A stretch of DNA of 64,000 nt from Methylophaga thiooxydans DMS010 (GTDB lineage: Bacteria > Pseudomonadota > Gammaproteobacteria > Nitrosococcales > Methylophagaceae). The DNA is taken from positions 62,001 through 126,000 of the forward strand of contig NZ_GG657906.1 in the NCBI RefSeq assembly GCF_000156355.1, given 5' to 3'. Positions 9,895 to 20,461 of this stretch are shown piece after piece. The notes under the pieces were generated by a model. It ran no database searches and was not told the origin of the DNA. It saw only the letters and a program-made list of their open reading frames with translations. The stretch's first letter is position 1. Each line of letters begins with the position of its first letter. Both the position numbers and the translations under genes were made by a program.

Positions 9895-10509
9895 TTAGTT
9901 TCTCTTGGTGAGCGTTTCAAAGTCACCCCATTTGGGTTCTAATTCAAATTTGGGTGTGTTGGCGTAATCATTACGCCGATAATCACGGGGTAAAGCAGGC
10001 GAGCGAACGAGTTGTTCAAGCGGCACGTCTGCAGCCGACATGCCTTGATTATATATTTCAATTTCTTTGTTTAAGTCTTTATTTTCAGTGGTTAAATCTT
10101 CAATTTCCTGGTTGAGCTCTTGATTCTCCGCTTCGAGTGCTTTTATTTCCTGCTGCAACTCTAAGATTTGCGTTAAGGCTTTCTCTGCAGTGGAGGACTG
10201 CATGGATGTAGCTGGCTCAGTTGTCGGCTTGTCGTTATCGGGTGTGCTGGCTAATTCGCTATCGGCAGTATCGTCGTTGGCATCAGTTTGTTCTGCCTGT
10301 GTCAGCTCAGTATCTTCTTCTTGAGCCTCTGGTTCAGCGGACTTAAAAAAGAATAGGGCAACAGCCAGCACGATAAGTAATACAGCGAGTCCTATCGCCA
10401 CCTTGATGAGTAACGCGGTGCTCAGGCCTTTTTTTCCTTGCTCACCGTCCTCGCTGGCTTCAGCATCCTGGTTTTTAGCGTCTTCAGCAATATCGTCTTT
10501 TTCTGCCAT
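9895..10509 (-). CDS. Membrane-anchored coiled-coil protein, unknown function
   Basis: A 204-residue protein with an acidic cytoplasmic N-terminus (about 1-30), one transmembrane helix (about 34-52, LIKVAIGLAVLLIVLAVAL), an acidic Thr/Glu-rich linker, and a leucine/glutamate heptad coiled coil (about 110-150, with EIKALEAENQELNQEIEDL). The C-terminal part is basic and conserved-looking. The topology suggests a bitopic inner-membrane protein with a periplasmic coiled coil. It lies 67 bases downstream of the Na+/H+ antiporter gene on the same strand, so the two may be cotranscribed. No family is recognised. Confidence 0.75.
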   Translation of the reverse strand: MAEKDDIAEDAKNQDAEASEDGEQGKKGLSTALLIKVAIGLAVLLIVLAVALFFFKSAEPEAQEEDTELTQAEQTDANDDTADSELASTPDNDKPTTEPATSMQSSTAEKALTQILELQQEIKALEAENQELNQEIEDLTTENKDLNKEIEIYNQGMSAADVPLEQLVRSPALPRDYRRNDYANTPKFELEPKWGDFETLTKRN

Positions 10510-10576
10510 GATTAGTAGCCAATGTAATAATTGATACCAGCGTTATCGGCCATCCTTGGCTGATCTTTGGTTTTAT

Positions 10577-12451
10577 TTATGTAGGAAGACGGGTTTCATC
10601 CAGATTCCCGTTTTCATTTAATGGTGCTTCCGCCTGAGCCGGTTCATCATCTTGTACCAGTGCCACAACAGTCCAGCCAGATTCTGGTTGCAGGTTTTCA
10701 GCGGCAGTGAAGAAGCGTAAGCGTCTGCGTGGATTAAAGGCAAACAGCGGTGTGACGCGACGGCCGTGTTGTTGAAGGTAATCTTCAAAATTGAAGTTTT
10801 CAGTTAATTTGGTTTGTTTAATGCTAGCACCACGCGAAATCAAGCTGGCCAGTTTGGCGTAGGTGATTTCATTACTAAACAGAACATGAGAATCATGGCT
10901 CACGGCTTTACGTGACTTGGTTTCACTACGTTCTTTGTCTTTTTCCTTATCAGTCGATAAGAAGTAAACATGGTTACTGCCAAACTCCGCTTTGTAGCGT
11001 AGACCAGCGAGTGCGTTCAGTTCACTTTGCGGCGTTAAGGCCAATACCTGGCCCAGTCCGATCAAATCTAAATGGCGGTCAGCATGTTCAGACACGGCGT
11101 TACCGTAATAGGTATCGAGTCCTTTCATGCGCGCTTGTTTGACATTCGTCCAGCTGCCATCGGTTAAACGGGTTCTAAAACCGTTTTCTTTCAGGGCTTG
11201 TGCAAGCACACGTGCCACAGAATTAGCACCGATAATCAGGAAACCACTGTCATCTGGTTCAGCTACACCTAAGCGGTTAGCGATAAATTTGGCGGTGGAG
11301 CCTTGCACCAGAACTGTACCAATGATGATGGCAAAGGCGAGTGGTACCAGCAGATCGGCATTTTCAACGCCAATATCTTGTAAGCGTAAGGAAAACAGGG
11401 CCGTGACCGCCGCCGCAACAATACCACGAGGTCCAATCCAACTAATCATGACTTTTTCTTGCCAACTTAAGTCAGAGCCTATGGTGGAGAGAAACACTTT
11501 GACGGGGCGGGCAATCAATTGAATAAACAAAAACAGCATCACCGCGCCCATTCCTAATTGTTGGAATGAGTCAAAGTTAAGGCGTGCGGCAAGTAATATA
11601 AATAAACCAGAAATCAATAAGATACTTAGATCTTCTTTAAAGTCGAGAATGTTCTCGACCGAGACATTTTTCATGTTGGCCAGCCAGATACCCAGCACGG
11701 TCACGGTTAACAGTCCTGATTCTTCTGAGATTTCATTAGAAATCGCAAAGGTGGCAAATACCAATGCCAGGGTTGTGACGTTGTGTAAGTATTCTGGCAA
11801 CCAATGCTTTCGCAGAATGATGCCAAACAAATAGCCACTCACGGCACCAATGGATAAACCAACCACAAGGGTTTTTCCAAACATGTAAATGGTATGACCG
11901 ACGGAGACATGACCTTGAAGTTGAATTGAAAGCAACACTTCAAACACCAAGACCGCCAGAATCGCACCCAGAGGGTCAATGACAATACCTTCCCAGCGCA
12001 GCACATTTGAAATTTTGGCATTGGGGCGAACGGTTCTTAGCATTGGCACGATGACTGTCGGGCCTGTGACCACCATAATGGCACCGAACAGAATGGATAA
12101 ACCCCATGAGAATTCGAGTAAGAAGTGGGTGGCGACAGCGATAGAGAACCAGGTAATCATGACGCCGAAAGTGAGAATATTCCTGACGACTTTCTGTAAG
12201 CCCCGTATATCCTCAAACTTCAGTGTAAGACTGCCTTCAAATAAGATCACGGCAACCGCTAAGGACACCATTGGAAACAGTAAATCACCAAATAAAGCTT
12301 CTGGATTGAGCCAACCGGTCAGAGGCCCGAGCACAATGCCTGCTATCAATAAAAAAACGATCGCGGGCAATTTTATCCACCAGGCAAACCATTGACAGAA
12401 AATGGCTACAACCCCGATCATCGATAGGGCAACAACAGCTTCTTGATTCAT
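10577..12451 (-). CDS. CPA1-type Na+/H+ antiporter with C-terminal TrkA-N-like domain
   Basis: A 624-residue inner-membrane protein. About 12 hydrophobic segments fill residues 1-395, including VTGPTVIVPMLR and WISWIGPRGIVAAAV-type motifs of NhaP/CPA1 exchangers. A Rossmann-type TrkA-N-like domain follows (FLIIGANSVARVLAQAL near 400), and the C-terminal tail is charged. These proteins exchange cytoplasmic Na+ or K+ for protons; the nucleotide-binding domain is likely regulatory. The organism's likely saline habitat fits but is inferred. The next gene on the strand is the coiled-coil membrane protein. Confidence 0.88.
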   Translation of the reverse strand: MNQEAVVALSMIGVVAIFCQWFAWWIKLPAIVFLLIAGIVLGPLTGWLNPEALFGDLLFPMVSLAVAVILFEGSLTLKFEDIRGLQKVVRNILTFGVMITWFSIAVATHFLLEFSWGLSILFGAIMVVTGPTVIVPMLRTVRPNAKISNVLRWEGIVIDPLGAILAVLVFEVLLSIQLQGHVSVGHTIYMFGKTLVVGLSIGAVSGYLFGIILRKHWLPEYLHNVTTLALVFATFAISNEISEESGLLTVTVLGIWLANMKNVSVENILDFKEDLSILLISGLFILLAARLNFDSFQQLGMGAVMLFLFIQLIARPVKVFLSTIGSDLSWQEKVMISWIGPRGIVAAAVTALFSLRLQDIGVENADLLVPLAFAIIIGTVLVQGSTAKFIANRLGVAEPDDSGFLIIGANSVARVLAQALKENGFRTRLTDGSWTNVKQARMKGLDTYYGNAVSEHADRHLDLIGLGQVLALTPQSELNALAGLRYKAEFGSNHVYFLSTDKEKDKERSETKSRKAVSHDSHVLFSNEITYAKLASLISRGASIKQTKLTENFNFEDYLQQHGRRVTPLFAFNPRRRLRFFTAAENLQPESGWTVVALVQDDEPAQAEAPLNENGNLDETRLPT

Positions 12452-12468
12452 TCCTTACCTTGGCTCAG

Positions 12469-12493
12469 TTGAGCATTCAAAAACAGTGCTCAA
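12469..12493. repeat. Inverted repeat between motY-like and antiporter genes
   Basis: TTGAGCA (12469-12475) and TGCTCAA (12487-12493) form a 7-bp stem with an 11-base loop. It lies in the 73-bp gap upstream of the antiporter. It could be a hairpin ending the apt-motY transcript or an operator; there is no T tract. Confidence 0.35.
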
Positions 12494-12524
12494 TGGTGAC
12501 ATTATTTTCTGTCAGCGGGAAGCG

Positions 12525-13370
12525 TTATCGGACTAATGTGATTTCAGCCCGACGGTTTTTGGCTCTGCCTAGAGGTGTCTTGTTACTGGCCGTAGGTTTA
12601 GCCTCAACGTAGGAATTGATGCTGATGAGTTGCTCGGGTATTTCAAACTCAGTGATAAGGAAACGTTTAATACTGAGCGCTCGGGCATCAGAAAGCGGTT
12701 CATTCAAACGGCGGCGACCATGGTTGTCTGTATGACTGGCAATTTTAATCTGATTGATGCTGTCATCAACTTTTACGTACTCAGCGAGACGTGTCAGCGC
12801 TTTTTTGGCAACGGGAGTCAGTGTGGCTTGTTCAATTTCAAAATAAACCGTCAATTTGTTTACTTCGCCGAAGGTGTCTGGGTGAAGATGGCTCAAACAC
12901 TGCTGAAATGATGCAAAAGAGTCATTGAATTTGACGGTGGAAAGCATCACAGTGACATTGTCGGAATAAGATTGTGATGGGTATTCGATGACAGGGAAAC
13001 GACCTTCCTGCATTTGCGACAGCGCTTGTTGTGCCAGCACACCATTCAGTGAAAATCGAGTCTGGCCCAATTCGGTGGGTTGTGACGTCAATGTTTGACG
13101 TTGTTCTTTATTCTGCCATGGTGCTTCGGCAATCTGAAACAGCACATTATTTTGTTTGGCTGCGTGAGATTGACTGATAAAACTAAGTGATAAAGCACCG
13201 CCATTACGCCGATAAAAACCCGCTTCGCCAAAGCCCGGGATGCTCTGCATCAGCGAGCACTCCAGTGGTGATTCAATCACTTGCCATTGGGTGTCGGTGA
13301 CCGGTGCCTGAAACTGTTCGGCAGAGACGGGCAGGGCGAAGAGTAGGGCAAAGAAAAAGTTTATCAGCAT
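12525..13370 (-). CDS. motY: MotY-like OmpA-family protein
   Basis: A 281-residue secreted protein with a signal peptide ending PVSAEQ. The N-terminal half carries the MotY pattern ESPLECSLMQSIPGFGEAGF, and the C-terminal OmpA domain binds peptidoglycan (YFEIEQATLTPVAKKAL, SHTDNHGRRRLNEPLSDARA, GRAKNRRAEI). In Vibrio and Pseudomonas, MotY forms the T ring that docks stator units at the flagellar motor. No other flagellar genes are in view, which is usual for motY. It starts 3 bases after the apt stop, implying an apt-motY operon. A general OmpA-like envelope role is the alternative. Confidence 0.85.
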   Translation of the reverse strand: MLINFFFALLFALPVSAEQFQAPVTDTQWQVIESPLECSLMQSIPGFGEAGFYRRNGGALSLSFISQSHAAKQNNVLFQIAEAPWQNKEQRQTLTSQPTELGQTRFSLNGVLAQQALSQMQEGRFPVIEYPSQSYSDNVTVMLSTVKFNDSFASFQQCLSHLHPDTFGEVNKLTVYFEIEQATLTPVAKKALTRLAEYVKVDDSINQIKIASHTDNHGRRRLNEPLSDARALSIKRFLITEFEIPEQLISINSYVEAKPTASNKTPLGRAKNRRAEITLVR

Positions 13371-13373
13371 GAG

Positions 13374-13889
13374 TTAGTACGTCAGTAAAGTGTGGACGGG
13401 ATAATCAACGAGTTGTTGGCGACCGTTAAGAAAGCCAAGCTCCATAACAAAAGCACACGCGACGATGTTGCCACCCAACATTTCAATTAATTCACAACTT
13501 GCCTTGGCAGTACCGCCAGTGGCTAATACATCATCAATGAGTAAAATATTATCCCCTGGATTAACGGCATCAATATGCGCTTCTAGAGAGGCCTGACCAT
13601 ACTCCAAATCGTAGTCCACTTTTTGAACGTCATAGGGCAATTTACCGGGTTTACGCAGTGGAATAAATCCCACGCCCAATTCCCAGGCGACGAGTGATCC
13701 GAAAATAAAGCCACGTGCTTCCATGCCTGCTACGGCCGTTATTTGGGTATTTTTGTATGGACCAATCAATTTTTCTACACACGTGCGAAGTGTCTTGGGA
13801 TCCTGCACCAGTGGTGTGATATCTTTGAAGTTGATGCCCGGTTTAGGGAAATCGGTGATATCACGAATTTTTGTTTTCAGGTTTTCCAT
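13374..13889 (-). CDS. apt: Adenine phosphoribosyltransferase
   Basis: Salvages adenine to AMP using PRPP. The 171-residue protein has the normal family length, the AGMEARGFIFG motif and the PRPP-binding loop LLIDDVLATGGTAKA. The ATG at 13889 starts MENLKTKIRDI. It is followed 3 bases later by the motY-like gene and is divergent from the lipoprotein gene at 13988. Confidence 0.97.
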   Translation of the reverse strand: MENLKTKIRDITDFPKPGINFKDITPLVQDPKTLRTCVEKLIGPYKNTQITAVAGMEARGFIFGSLVAWELGVGFIPLRKPGKLPYDVQKVDYDLEYGQASLEAHIDAVNPGDNILLIDDVLATGGTAKASCELIEMLGGNIVACAFVMELGFLNGRQQLVDYPVHTLLTY

Positions 13890-13987
13890 TATTAATCTCG
13901 TTGAGCCTGTCGACGTTCGCTGATAAGTATATCGGCAGCCCGGCTCAGGGTTTTAGTTTTGTCTGAGAAATACTGTTAGGAGCTATT

Positions 13988-14629
13988 TTGAATAAAGCCT
14001 TTATCCAATATAAACCAGTAATCGTCGTGCTGCTGTGTTTGATGCTGAGCGCCTGTTTTAGCTGGGGCGGCGGAGAAGATGAAGAGACTACACCTCATTA
14101 TTATGTGGTGGATGTTGATCGTGGCAGCGTGGCAACCGAATTTGCACGTGACCGGGTATTACTCATCAAGCCCGTCAGAGTGGTGCCGCACTTTGAAAAT
14201 AAAACCATTGTTTTCCGGGTGGGCGAAAATGAGTTTCAATCTCAGCCGCCGCATGAGTTTTTCTCTGATCCACAAGATATGTTTACCAATCAACTTCGTC
14301 GCTGGTTACAAAAGACTGGCTTGTTTAGTCAGGTGGTGACAGATGACTCGATTGCGGCTGATTACGTTTTAGAGTCGGCAGTGACCGGACTCTATGGTGA
14401 AAAGCGCGCGGCTTACTCACCGCAGGCCGTCGTTGAGATGCAATTTTTTATGAGCGCTGCTGACACACCACAAAACATGCTGTTTCAGACGGGGTTACGT
14501 GCGGATGTAGACATAGAAAAAACAACAGCGGCTAACGTTGTTATGGGATGGAAACAGGGACTCTGGGAACTTATGACGACCTTGGAGCAGGATTTTAGCG
14601 GCTATTTTGCCAAACTTGATGCTAGGTAG
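13988..14629 (+). CDS. ABC-transport auxiliary-type lipoprotein (PqiC/YmbA-like)
   Basis: A 213-residue protein with a lipobox LMLSAC placing the lipidated Cys near residue 23. The rest resembles the ABC-type transport auxiliary component family (PqiC, YmbA): a YYVVDVDRGS strand, then RVLLIKPVRVVPHFENKTIVFR-like substrate-mimic strands and FFSDPQDMFTNQLRRWL. Such lipoproteins work with MlaD/PqiB-type MCE systems in lipid transport, but no MCE gene is nearby. The start is TTG at 13988 with AGGAG 5 bases upstream. Its position before gyrA is probably just local order. Confidence 0.7.
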   Translation: MNKAFIQYKPVIVVLLCLMLSACFSWGGGEDEETTPHYYVVDVDRGSVATEFARDRVLLIKPVRVVPHFENKTIVFRVGENEFQSQPPHEFFSDPQDMFTNQLRRWLQKTGLFSQVVTDDSIAADYVLESAVTGLYGEKRAAYSPQAVVEMQFFMSAADTPQNMLFQTGLRADVDIEKTTAANVVMGWKQGLWELMTTLEQDFSGYFAKLDAR

Positions 14630-14725
14630 CAGTTAGAGTTTAACGTGCAGGAAATCACCGGTAGTGGTAGGATTATCGCTTTGGTGGAAAAGTTTACCCC
14701 GTGCTTTATTTGGACGACCTAATAC

Positions 14726-17305
14726 ATGAGTGAAATTGCCTTAGAACTGGATTCGATAGGTATCGAAACCGAGATGAAGCAATCGTACCTCGATTACGCG
14801 ATGAGCGTTATCGTGGGACGTGCGTTACCGGATGTGCGTGATGGATTGAAGCCGGTGCATCGCCGGGTTCTTTATGCGATGCGTGAACTGGGTAATAGTT
14901 GGAATAGCCCTTACAAAAAATCGGCGCGTATTGTCGGTGACGTTATCGGTAAATATCACCCACATGGCGACACTGCTGTTTATGACACCATGGTTCGTAT
15001 GGCTCAGCCATTTTCCATGCGTTATATGCTGGTAGATGGTCAGGGGAACTTCGGTTCTGTTGATGGTGATTCACCTGCGGCGATGCGTTACACCGAAGTT
15101 CGTATGGCGAAAATTACCCATGAAATGTTGGCGGACTTGGAAAAAGAAACCGTCGATTTCATTGCCAACTACGATGAGTCTGAACACGAACCTTCAGTAT
15201 TACCAACCAAAATTCCGGCATTACTGGTTAATGGTTCTTCAGGTATTGCGGTGGGCATGGCAACCAACATTCCCCCTCACAATCTGACTGAAGTGCTCAA
15301 TGCCGCGATCGCGATGATCGATAATCCGGAGATTGGTATTCCGGAACTGATGGAACACATTCCAGGCCCTGACTTCCCAACATCCGCCATCATCAATGGT
15401 GCGCGTGGTATCGCTGAAGCCTATGCAACGGGACGTGGCCGTGTACATATTCGTGCCCGAGCAGACATTGAAACCAATGATGCCACCGGACAACAAAGCA
15501 TTGTTGTTAATGAATTGCCATACCAAGTTAATAAAGCTCGTTTGCTGGAAAAAATCGCCGAGCTGGTAAAAGAAAAGAAAATTGATGGCATTACTGCTTT
15601 GCGTGATGAGTCTGATAAAGACGGCATGCGCATGGTTATTGTGCTGCGCCGTGGTGAAGTACCCGAAGTGGTACTCAATAATCTGTATCAACAAACGCAG
15701 ATGCAGACTGTGTTCGGCATCAATATGGTGGCTATTGTTGATGGTCAGCCACGCACGCTAAATCTGAAAGATGTCTTAGCTGCCTTTATTCGTCATCGCC
15801 GCGAAGTTGTCACACGCCGTTCGATTTTTGATCTGCGTAAAGCGCGTGACCGCGCGCACATCTTGGAAGGTTTAGCGACAGCGTTAGCGAACATTGATGA
15901 AGTTATCGAACTGATCAAAGCGTCACCTAATCCAGCAGAAGCAAAAGAAGCCTTGTTATCACGCGGCTGGGCATCAGAAATGATTCTCGAAATGCTGGGT
16001 GAAGCCGGTGCTGAAGCCTCACGCCCAGAAGATCTTGAGGCCGAGTTTGGTTTGGTCGATAAGCTCTATCACTTGTCACCGGCGCAAGCGCAAGCCATTT
16101 TGGATATGCGTCTGCATCGTCTTACAGGACTGGAACAGGACAAGATTCTTCAGGAATACCGTGAAGTTCTGGATCTGATTGGTGAGTTACTGGCGATCTT
16201 AAGCGACCCGGATAATTTGATGGCAGTCATTCGTGATGAGTTGGTTGCTATCAATGCCGAATATGGTGACGAGCGTCGTACTGAAATTCTGGCTAATCAT
16301 CTCGACCTGACTTTGGAAGATTTAATTACCGAAGAAGAAATGGTGGTGACGTTGTCACACGCCGGTTATGCCAAAACCCAGCAGCTGGATACTTACCAGG
16401 CGCAGAAACGTGGCGGTAAGGGTAAAGCGGCAACGTCAATGAAAGATGAAGACTTCATTGAACATTTGTTTATTGCCAACACCCATGACACCTTATTGTG
16501 TTTCTCCAGTACCGGTAAGGTTTACTGGAAAAAAGTGTATGAATTACCACAAGGCGGTCGTACCGCACGCGGTAAGCCAATCGTAAACTTATTGCCACTT
16601 GAAGAAGGTGAGCGTATCAATGCGGTGCTCTCGATCCGTGAGTTTGAAGCCGATAAGTTCATCTTTATGGCGACAGCATCAGGTACGGTCAAGAAAACAC
16701 CATTGGTTGATTATTCGCGTCCACGCGCTAACGGCATCATTGCGGTAGATTTGAAAGATGATGATCAGCTGGTTGATGTGGCGGTGACGGATGGTATGTC
16801 AGATATCATGCTGTTTAGCTCAACAGGCAAAGTGATTCGTTTCCCAGAAGCTGACGTACGCTCAATGGGGCGTGTCTCTCGTGGTGTTCGTGGTATGCGT
16901 ATTGCGGACAATGAGAAAATTATTTCCCTCATTATTGCGCAAGAAGAAGGGGCTATTTTGACGGCGACTGAGTTTGGTTATGGTAAGCGAACCAACCTTG
17001 CTGAATATCGCGTTCAAGGACGTGGTGGTCAGGGTATTATCTCGATCCAGACCTCAGATCGTAATGGTAGTGTTGTCGGTGCTGTTCAGGTGTGTGATGA
17101 AGATCAGATCATGCTGATTACCAATGGCGGAACCTTGGTTCGTACACCGGTGAAAGATGTCTCATTGGTGGGGCGTAATACCCAAGGTGTGCGACTGATT
17201 AACCTCAGTAAAAATGAAAAACTGGTAGGTGTCGAGCGCGTACTTGAAGACGAGGAAGATGCCGAATTACCTGTTGTTGACGACAATACCGATTCAGAAG
17301 AGTAA
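14726..17305 (+). CDS. gyrA: DNA gyrase subunit A
   Basis: Breaks and rejoins DNA for negative supercoiling with GyrB. At 859 aa it has normal length. The catalytic tyrosine is in AAMRYTE near residue 122, the quinolone-determining region reads [17 protein letters not shown], and the C-terminal pinwheel contains the GyrA box QKRGGKG. The acidic tail is typical of gammaproteobacteria. The gene heads the gyrA-serC-pheA-ispH cluster. Confidence 0.99.
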   Translation: MSEIALELDSIGIETEMKQSYLDYAMSVIVGRALPDVRDGLKPVHRRVLYAMRELGNSWNSPYKKSARIVGDVIGKYHPHGDTAVYDTMVRMAQPFSMRYMLVDGQGNFGSVDGDSPAAMRYTEVRMAKITHEMLADLEKETVDFIANYDESEHEPSVLPTKIPALLVNGSSGIAVGMATNIPPHNLTEVLNAAIAMIDNPEIGIPELMEHIPGPDFPTSAIINGARGIAEAYATGRGRVHIRARADIETNDATGQQSIVVNELPYQVNKARLLEKIAELVKEKKIDGITALRDESDKDGMRMVIVLRRGEVPEVVLNNLYQQTQMQTVFGINMVAIVDGQPRTLNLKDVLAAFIRHRREVVTRRSIFDLRKARDRAHILEGLATALANIDEVIELIKASPNPAEAKEALLSRGWASEMILEMLGEAGAEASRPEDLEAEFGLVDKLYHLSPAQAQAILDMRLHRLTGLEQDKILQEYREVLDLIGELLAILSDPDNLMAVIRDELVAINAEYGDERRTEILANHLDLTLEDLITEEEMVVTLSHAGYAKTQQLDTYQAQKRGGKGKAATSMKDEDFIEHLFIANTHDTLLCFSSTGKVYWKKVYELPQGGRTARGKPIVNLLPLEEGERINAVLSIREFEADKFIFMATASGTVKKTPLVDYSRPRANGIIAVDLKDDDQLVDVAVTDGMSDIMLFSSTGKVIRFPEADVRSMGRVSRGVRGMRIADNEKIISLIIAQEEGAILTATEFGYGKRTNLAEYRVQGRGGQGIISIQTSDRNGSVVGAVQVCDEDQIMLITNGGTLVRTPVKDVSLVGRNTQGVRLINLSKNEKLVGVERVLEDEEDAELPVVDDNTDSEE

Positions 17306-17307
17306 TT

Positions 17308-18387
17308 TTGAGAGCCTATAATTTTAGTGCCGGCCCGGCTATGTTGCCCGAGGCCGTGATGAAACAAGCACAACAAGAAATGTTGGACTGGCAAGGTTCA
17401 GGCATGTCAGTGATGGAAATGAGTCATCGTGGCCCTGAATACACATCTATCGCACAGAAGGCTGAAGCCGACTTGCGTGAATTGATGGCGATACCTGATG
17501 ATTATGCCGTTTTATTTTTACAAGGCGGCGCGTCATTACAGTTTCCGATGATTCCAATGAATTTGCTTCGAGGTAAATCTAAAGCGGATTATTTCAACAC
17601 CGGTGCCTGGTCAACGAAAGCTATCAAAGAAGCGCGTCGCTATTGCGATGTGAATCTGGTTGCTGATTCGACAGATAATCATTTCACAACCATCGCCGAT
17701 TCGAATGACTGGCAATTGTCTGCTGATGCTGCTTATGTGCATTACACGCCAAATGAAACGATCCATGGTTTGGAGTTTGCCGATATTCCCGATGTTGGCG
17801 ATGTGCCATTAGTGGCTGATTTGTCTTCAACGATTCTGTCACGTCCAATTGATGTCAGTCGTTTTGGCATGATCTACGCCGGTGCACAGAAAAATATTGG
17901 CCCAGCTGGCCTTTGTATTGTGATTATTCGTAAAGACCTGATGGGCGATGTATTGCCGGGGACGCCCACCATGCTGAATTATCAGACGCACGCTGATAAT
18001 GACTCCATGTTCAATACACCTGCCACCTACAGCTGGTACTTAGCTGGTTTAGTGTTTGAGTGGTTAAAACAGCAGGGCGGCTTAGCGGCGATGGCCGAGA
18101 TCAATAAGCGTAAAGCCGACAAACTGTATCAAGTCATTGATAGCAGTGAGTTCTATGCGAACCCTGTTAATAAACGCTACCGTTCGTGGATGAATGTGCC
18201 TTTCACTCTCGCTGACGATAAACTTGATAAAGTATTCGTTCAACAAGCAGCTCAACAGCATTTACTGACTTTGAAAGGTCATCGTGATGTGGGGGGAATG
18301 CGAGCAAGCATTTACAATGCGATGCCAGAGTCTGGTGTCGATGCATTGATTGCATTTATGAACGAATTTGAGCGTCAACACGGGTAA
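17308..18387 (+). CDS. serC: Phosphoserine aminotransferase
   Basis: PLP enzyme that converts 3-phosphohydroxypyruvate to phosphoserine and also acts in pyridoxal phosphate synthesis. The 359-residue length is standard. It begins MRAYNFSAGPAMLPEAV with a TTG start two bases after the gyrA stop. The PLP lysine is in GAQKNIGPAGL near residue 196. The tight spacing suggests cotranscription with gyrA and pheA, the common order in this class. Confidence 0.97.
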   Translation: MRAYNFSAGPAMLPEAVMKQAQQEMLDWQGSGMSVMEMSHRGPEYTSIAQKAEADLRELMAIPDDYAVLFLQGGASLQFPMIPMNLLRGKSKADYFNTGAWSTKAIKEARRYCDVNLVADSTDNHFTTIADSNDWQLSADAAYVHYTPNETIHGLEFADIPDVGDVPLVADLSSTILSRPIDVSRFGMIYAGAQKNIGPAGLCIVIIRKDLMGDVLPGTPTMLNYQTHADNDSMFNTPATYSWYLAGLVFEWLKQQGGLAAMAEINKRKADKLYQVIDSSEFYANPVNKRYRSWMNVPFTLADDKLDKVFVQQAAQQHLLTLKGHRDVGGMRASIYNAMPESGVDALIAFMNEFERQHG

Positions 18388-18397
18388 TTGAACGCTG

Positions 18398-19486
18398 ATG
18401 AAAGAACAAAAAGCGCTACAACAAATTCGCCAGCAGATTGATGATATCGATTTGCACATTCAACAACTCTTGAACAAACGTACTGCCTTGGCTCAAGAAG
18501 TGGCCAAGGTGAAGATTGAAAATGGTGAAAGTACTAATTTCTATCGTCCAGATCGTGAAGCCATGGTGCTTAGAACCCTGATGGAACGAAATGAAGGCCC
18601 ACTAGCAGCTCAAGAAGTGGCGCGTTTGTTCAGAGAAATTATGTCTGCCTGTCTGGCGGCAGAGCAACCGCTGCAAGTGGCTTATCTGGGACCAGAAGGT
18701 TCATTTACGCAAGCGGCAGCTCAAAAACACTTTGGTGGCAGTGTCGAACTGCAATCTGTGAGTACCATCGCCAATGTTTTCCGTGCGGTTGAAACGGAAC
18801 ATGCCTGTTATGGCGTAGTACCGGTTGAAAATTCTAGCGAAGGTGTGATCAGTCATACCTTGGATCGCTTTATTACTTCACCACTCAAAATTAACGGTGA
18901 AGTGACATTGCCCATTCATCATTATCTGTTGGGCAAAGCGGCATCGCTACAAGACATTACCCACGTTTACGCACACCCCCAAGCCTTGGCACAATGTCGA
19001 CAATGGCTAGGTGATCAATTGCCACAGGTGGAACTGATCCCGCTAGACAGTAACTCTGAAGCTGCCAAACGCGTAGCAACGATGGGTGCCAGTGCAGCAG
19101 CGATTGCAGCGAGTAACGCTGCTGAGATTTATGGTCTGCAGGTACTTGCAAATAATATTGAAGATGAATCGGACAATACCACCCGGTTCCTTGTCATTGG
19201 CGCTAAGGATGTTGGCCCGTCAGGCGTCGATAAGACCGCCTTACTCGTGGCAACAAAGAATAAATCAGGGGCTTTGCAAAACTTACTGAAACCCTTGGCT
19301 GAGAGTGGCATCAGCATGACACGAATTGAGTCCCGTCCTTCACGTAAAGGCATCTGGGAGTACGTGTTTTTTATTGATATTGAAGGGCATATTGACGAAC
19401 AACCTGTTGCCGAAGCCTTAGAACGGCTTGAACAAGAATCGTCTATGTTCAGAATTTTGGGCTCATACCCCAAGGCTGTGTTGTAA
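18398..19486 (+). CDS. pheA: Bifunctional chorismate mutase / prephenate dehydratase
   Basis: P-protein of phenylalanine synthesis, 362 aa. Residues 1-85 form the AroQ chorismate mutase helix bundle ([19 protein letters not shown]), residues about 92-270 the dehydratase ([14 protein letters not shown], then [12 protein letters not shown]), and about 285-360 the regulatory ACT domain containing the phenylalanine-binding ESRPS motif. The stop overlaps the ispH start by one base (TAATG). Confidence 0.97.
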   Translation: MKEQKALQQIRQQIDDIDLHIQQLLNKRTALAQEVAKVKIENGESTNFYRPDREAMVLRTLMERNEGPLAAQEVARLFREIMSACLAAEQPLQVAYLGPEGSFTQAAAQKHFGGSVELQSVSTIANVFRAVETEHACYGVVPVENSSEGVISHTLDRFITSPLKINGEVTLPIHHYLLGKAASLQDITHVYAHPQALAQCRQWLGDQLPQVELIPLDSNSEAAKRVATMGASAAAIAASNAAEIYGLQVLANNIEDESDNTTRFLVIGAKDVGPSGVDKTALLVATKNKSGALQNLLKPLAESGISMTRIESRPSRKGIWEYVFFIDIEGHIDEQPVAEALERLEQESSMFRILGSYPKAVL

Positions 19487-20442
19487 TGAAAGAATTGATC
19501 TTGGCAAATCCGCGCGGTTTCTGTGCCGGTGTTGACCGAGCCATAGATATTGTCGAAAGAGCGCTGGAGTTATTCGGTGCGCCGATATATGTGCGCCACG
19601 AGGTAGTACACAATCGCTATGTTGTTGATAGTTTGCGTGATAAAGGGGCCGTCTTTGTTGAAGAAGTCGAAGAAGTGCCTGACGACAGCACGCTGATTTT
19701 CAGCGCTCATGGCGTGTCAAAGCAAGTTCAGCAAGATGGCAAAAAACGCGGTTTAAAAGTCTTTGATGCGACGTGTCCACTGGTGACGAAAGTGCATATG
19801 GAAGTGTCACGTTATGAGAAGCAGGGTATGGAATGTATCTTGATAGGTCATGCCGGACACCCTGAAGTGGAAGGTACCATGGGCCAATACACCTCAGAAG
19901 TAGGTGGCATGTACCTGGTCGAGTCACCTGCGGATGTGGCGAAGCTCAAAGTGAAAGATCCAGCGCGTCTGGCATTTGTGACGCAAACCACGTTGTCAGT
20001 AGACGATACCTCGATAGTCATTGATGCGTTGCGTGAGCATTTTCCAGATATTACAGGGCCGAGCAAAGATGATATTTGCTATGCCACTCAGAACCGTCAG
20101 GATGCGGTTAAAACCTTAGCGGCTGATTGCGATTTGGTGTTAGTGGTTGGCTCAGTCAATAGCTCAAATTCTAACCGCTTGCGCGAGTTGTCGGAGAAGC
20201 TGGGTACCACGGCGTTTTTAGTCGATAACGCGGATGAAATCAAACCAGAGTGGATTGATGGCAAACAACGCATTGGTCTGACAGCGGGAGCCTCAGCGCC
20301 TGAAATTCTTGTACAGCAAGTTGTTCACCGGTTATCAGAATTAGGTGTGACGACGGCACGTGAAGATGCCGGTCTGCGAGAAGATATTGAATTTTCTTTA
20401 CCGAAAGAACTTAAGATAGATATAACTAGTCTGAGAAAATAA
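19486..20442 (+). CDS. ispH: 4-hydroxy-3-methylbut-2-enyl diphosphate reductase
   Basis: Last enzyme of the MEP isoprenoid pathway; an iron-sulfur protein that makes IPP and DMAPP. The three cluster cysteines are visible in [19 protein letters not shown] and [11 protein letters not shown]-flanking CYATQNRQ (about 12, 96 and 197). The 318-residue length is standard. It is translationally coupled to pheA and followed 19 bases later by the ABC permease. Confidence 0.97.
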   Translation: MKELILANPRGFCAGVDRAIDIVERALELFGAPIYVRHEVVHNRYVVDSLRDKGAVFVEEVEEVPDDSTLIFSAHGVSKQVQQDGKKRGLKVFDATCPLVTKVHMEVSRYEKQGMECILIGHAGHPEVEGTMGQYTSEVGGMYLVESPADVAKLKVKDPARLAFVTQTTLSVDDTSIVIDALREHFPDITGPSKDDICYATQNRQDAVKTLAADCDLVLVVGSVNSSNSNRLRELSEKLGTTAFLVDNADEIKPEWIDGKQRIGLTAGASAPEILVQQVVHRLSELGVTTAREDAGLREDIEFSLPKELKIDITSLRK

Positions 20443-20461
20443 AAAATATATAAGGCGGATC

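Noticed and set aside
11127-11522. 131-aa plus-strand ORF inside the antiporter gene
   Set aside because: Antisense shadow of a clearly recognised membrane protein.
14970-15010. Threonine in the GyrA quinolone region (GDTAVYDT) as resistance mutation
   Set aside because: Thr at this place is natural in several gammaproteobacteria such as Pseudomonas; it is not evidence for acquired resistance.
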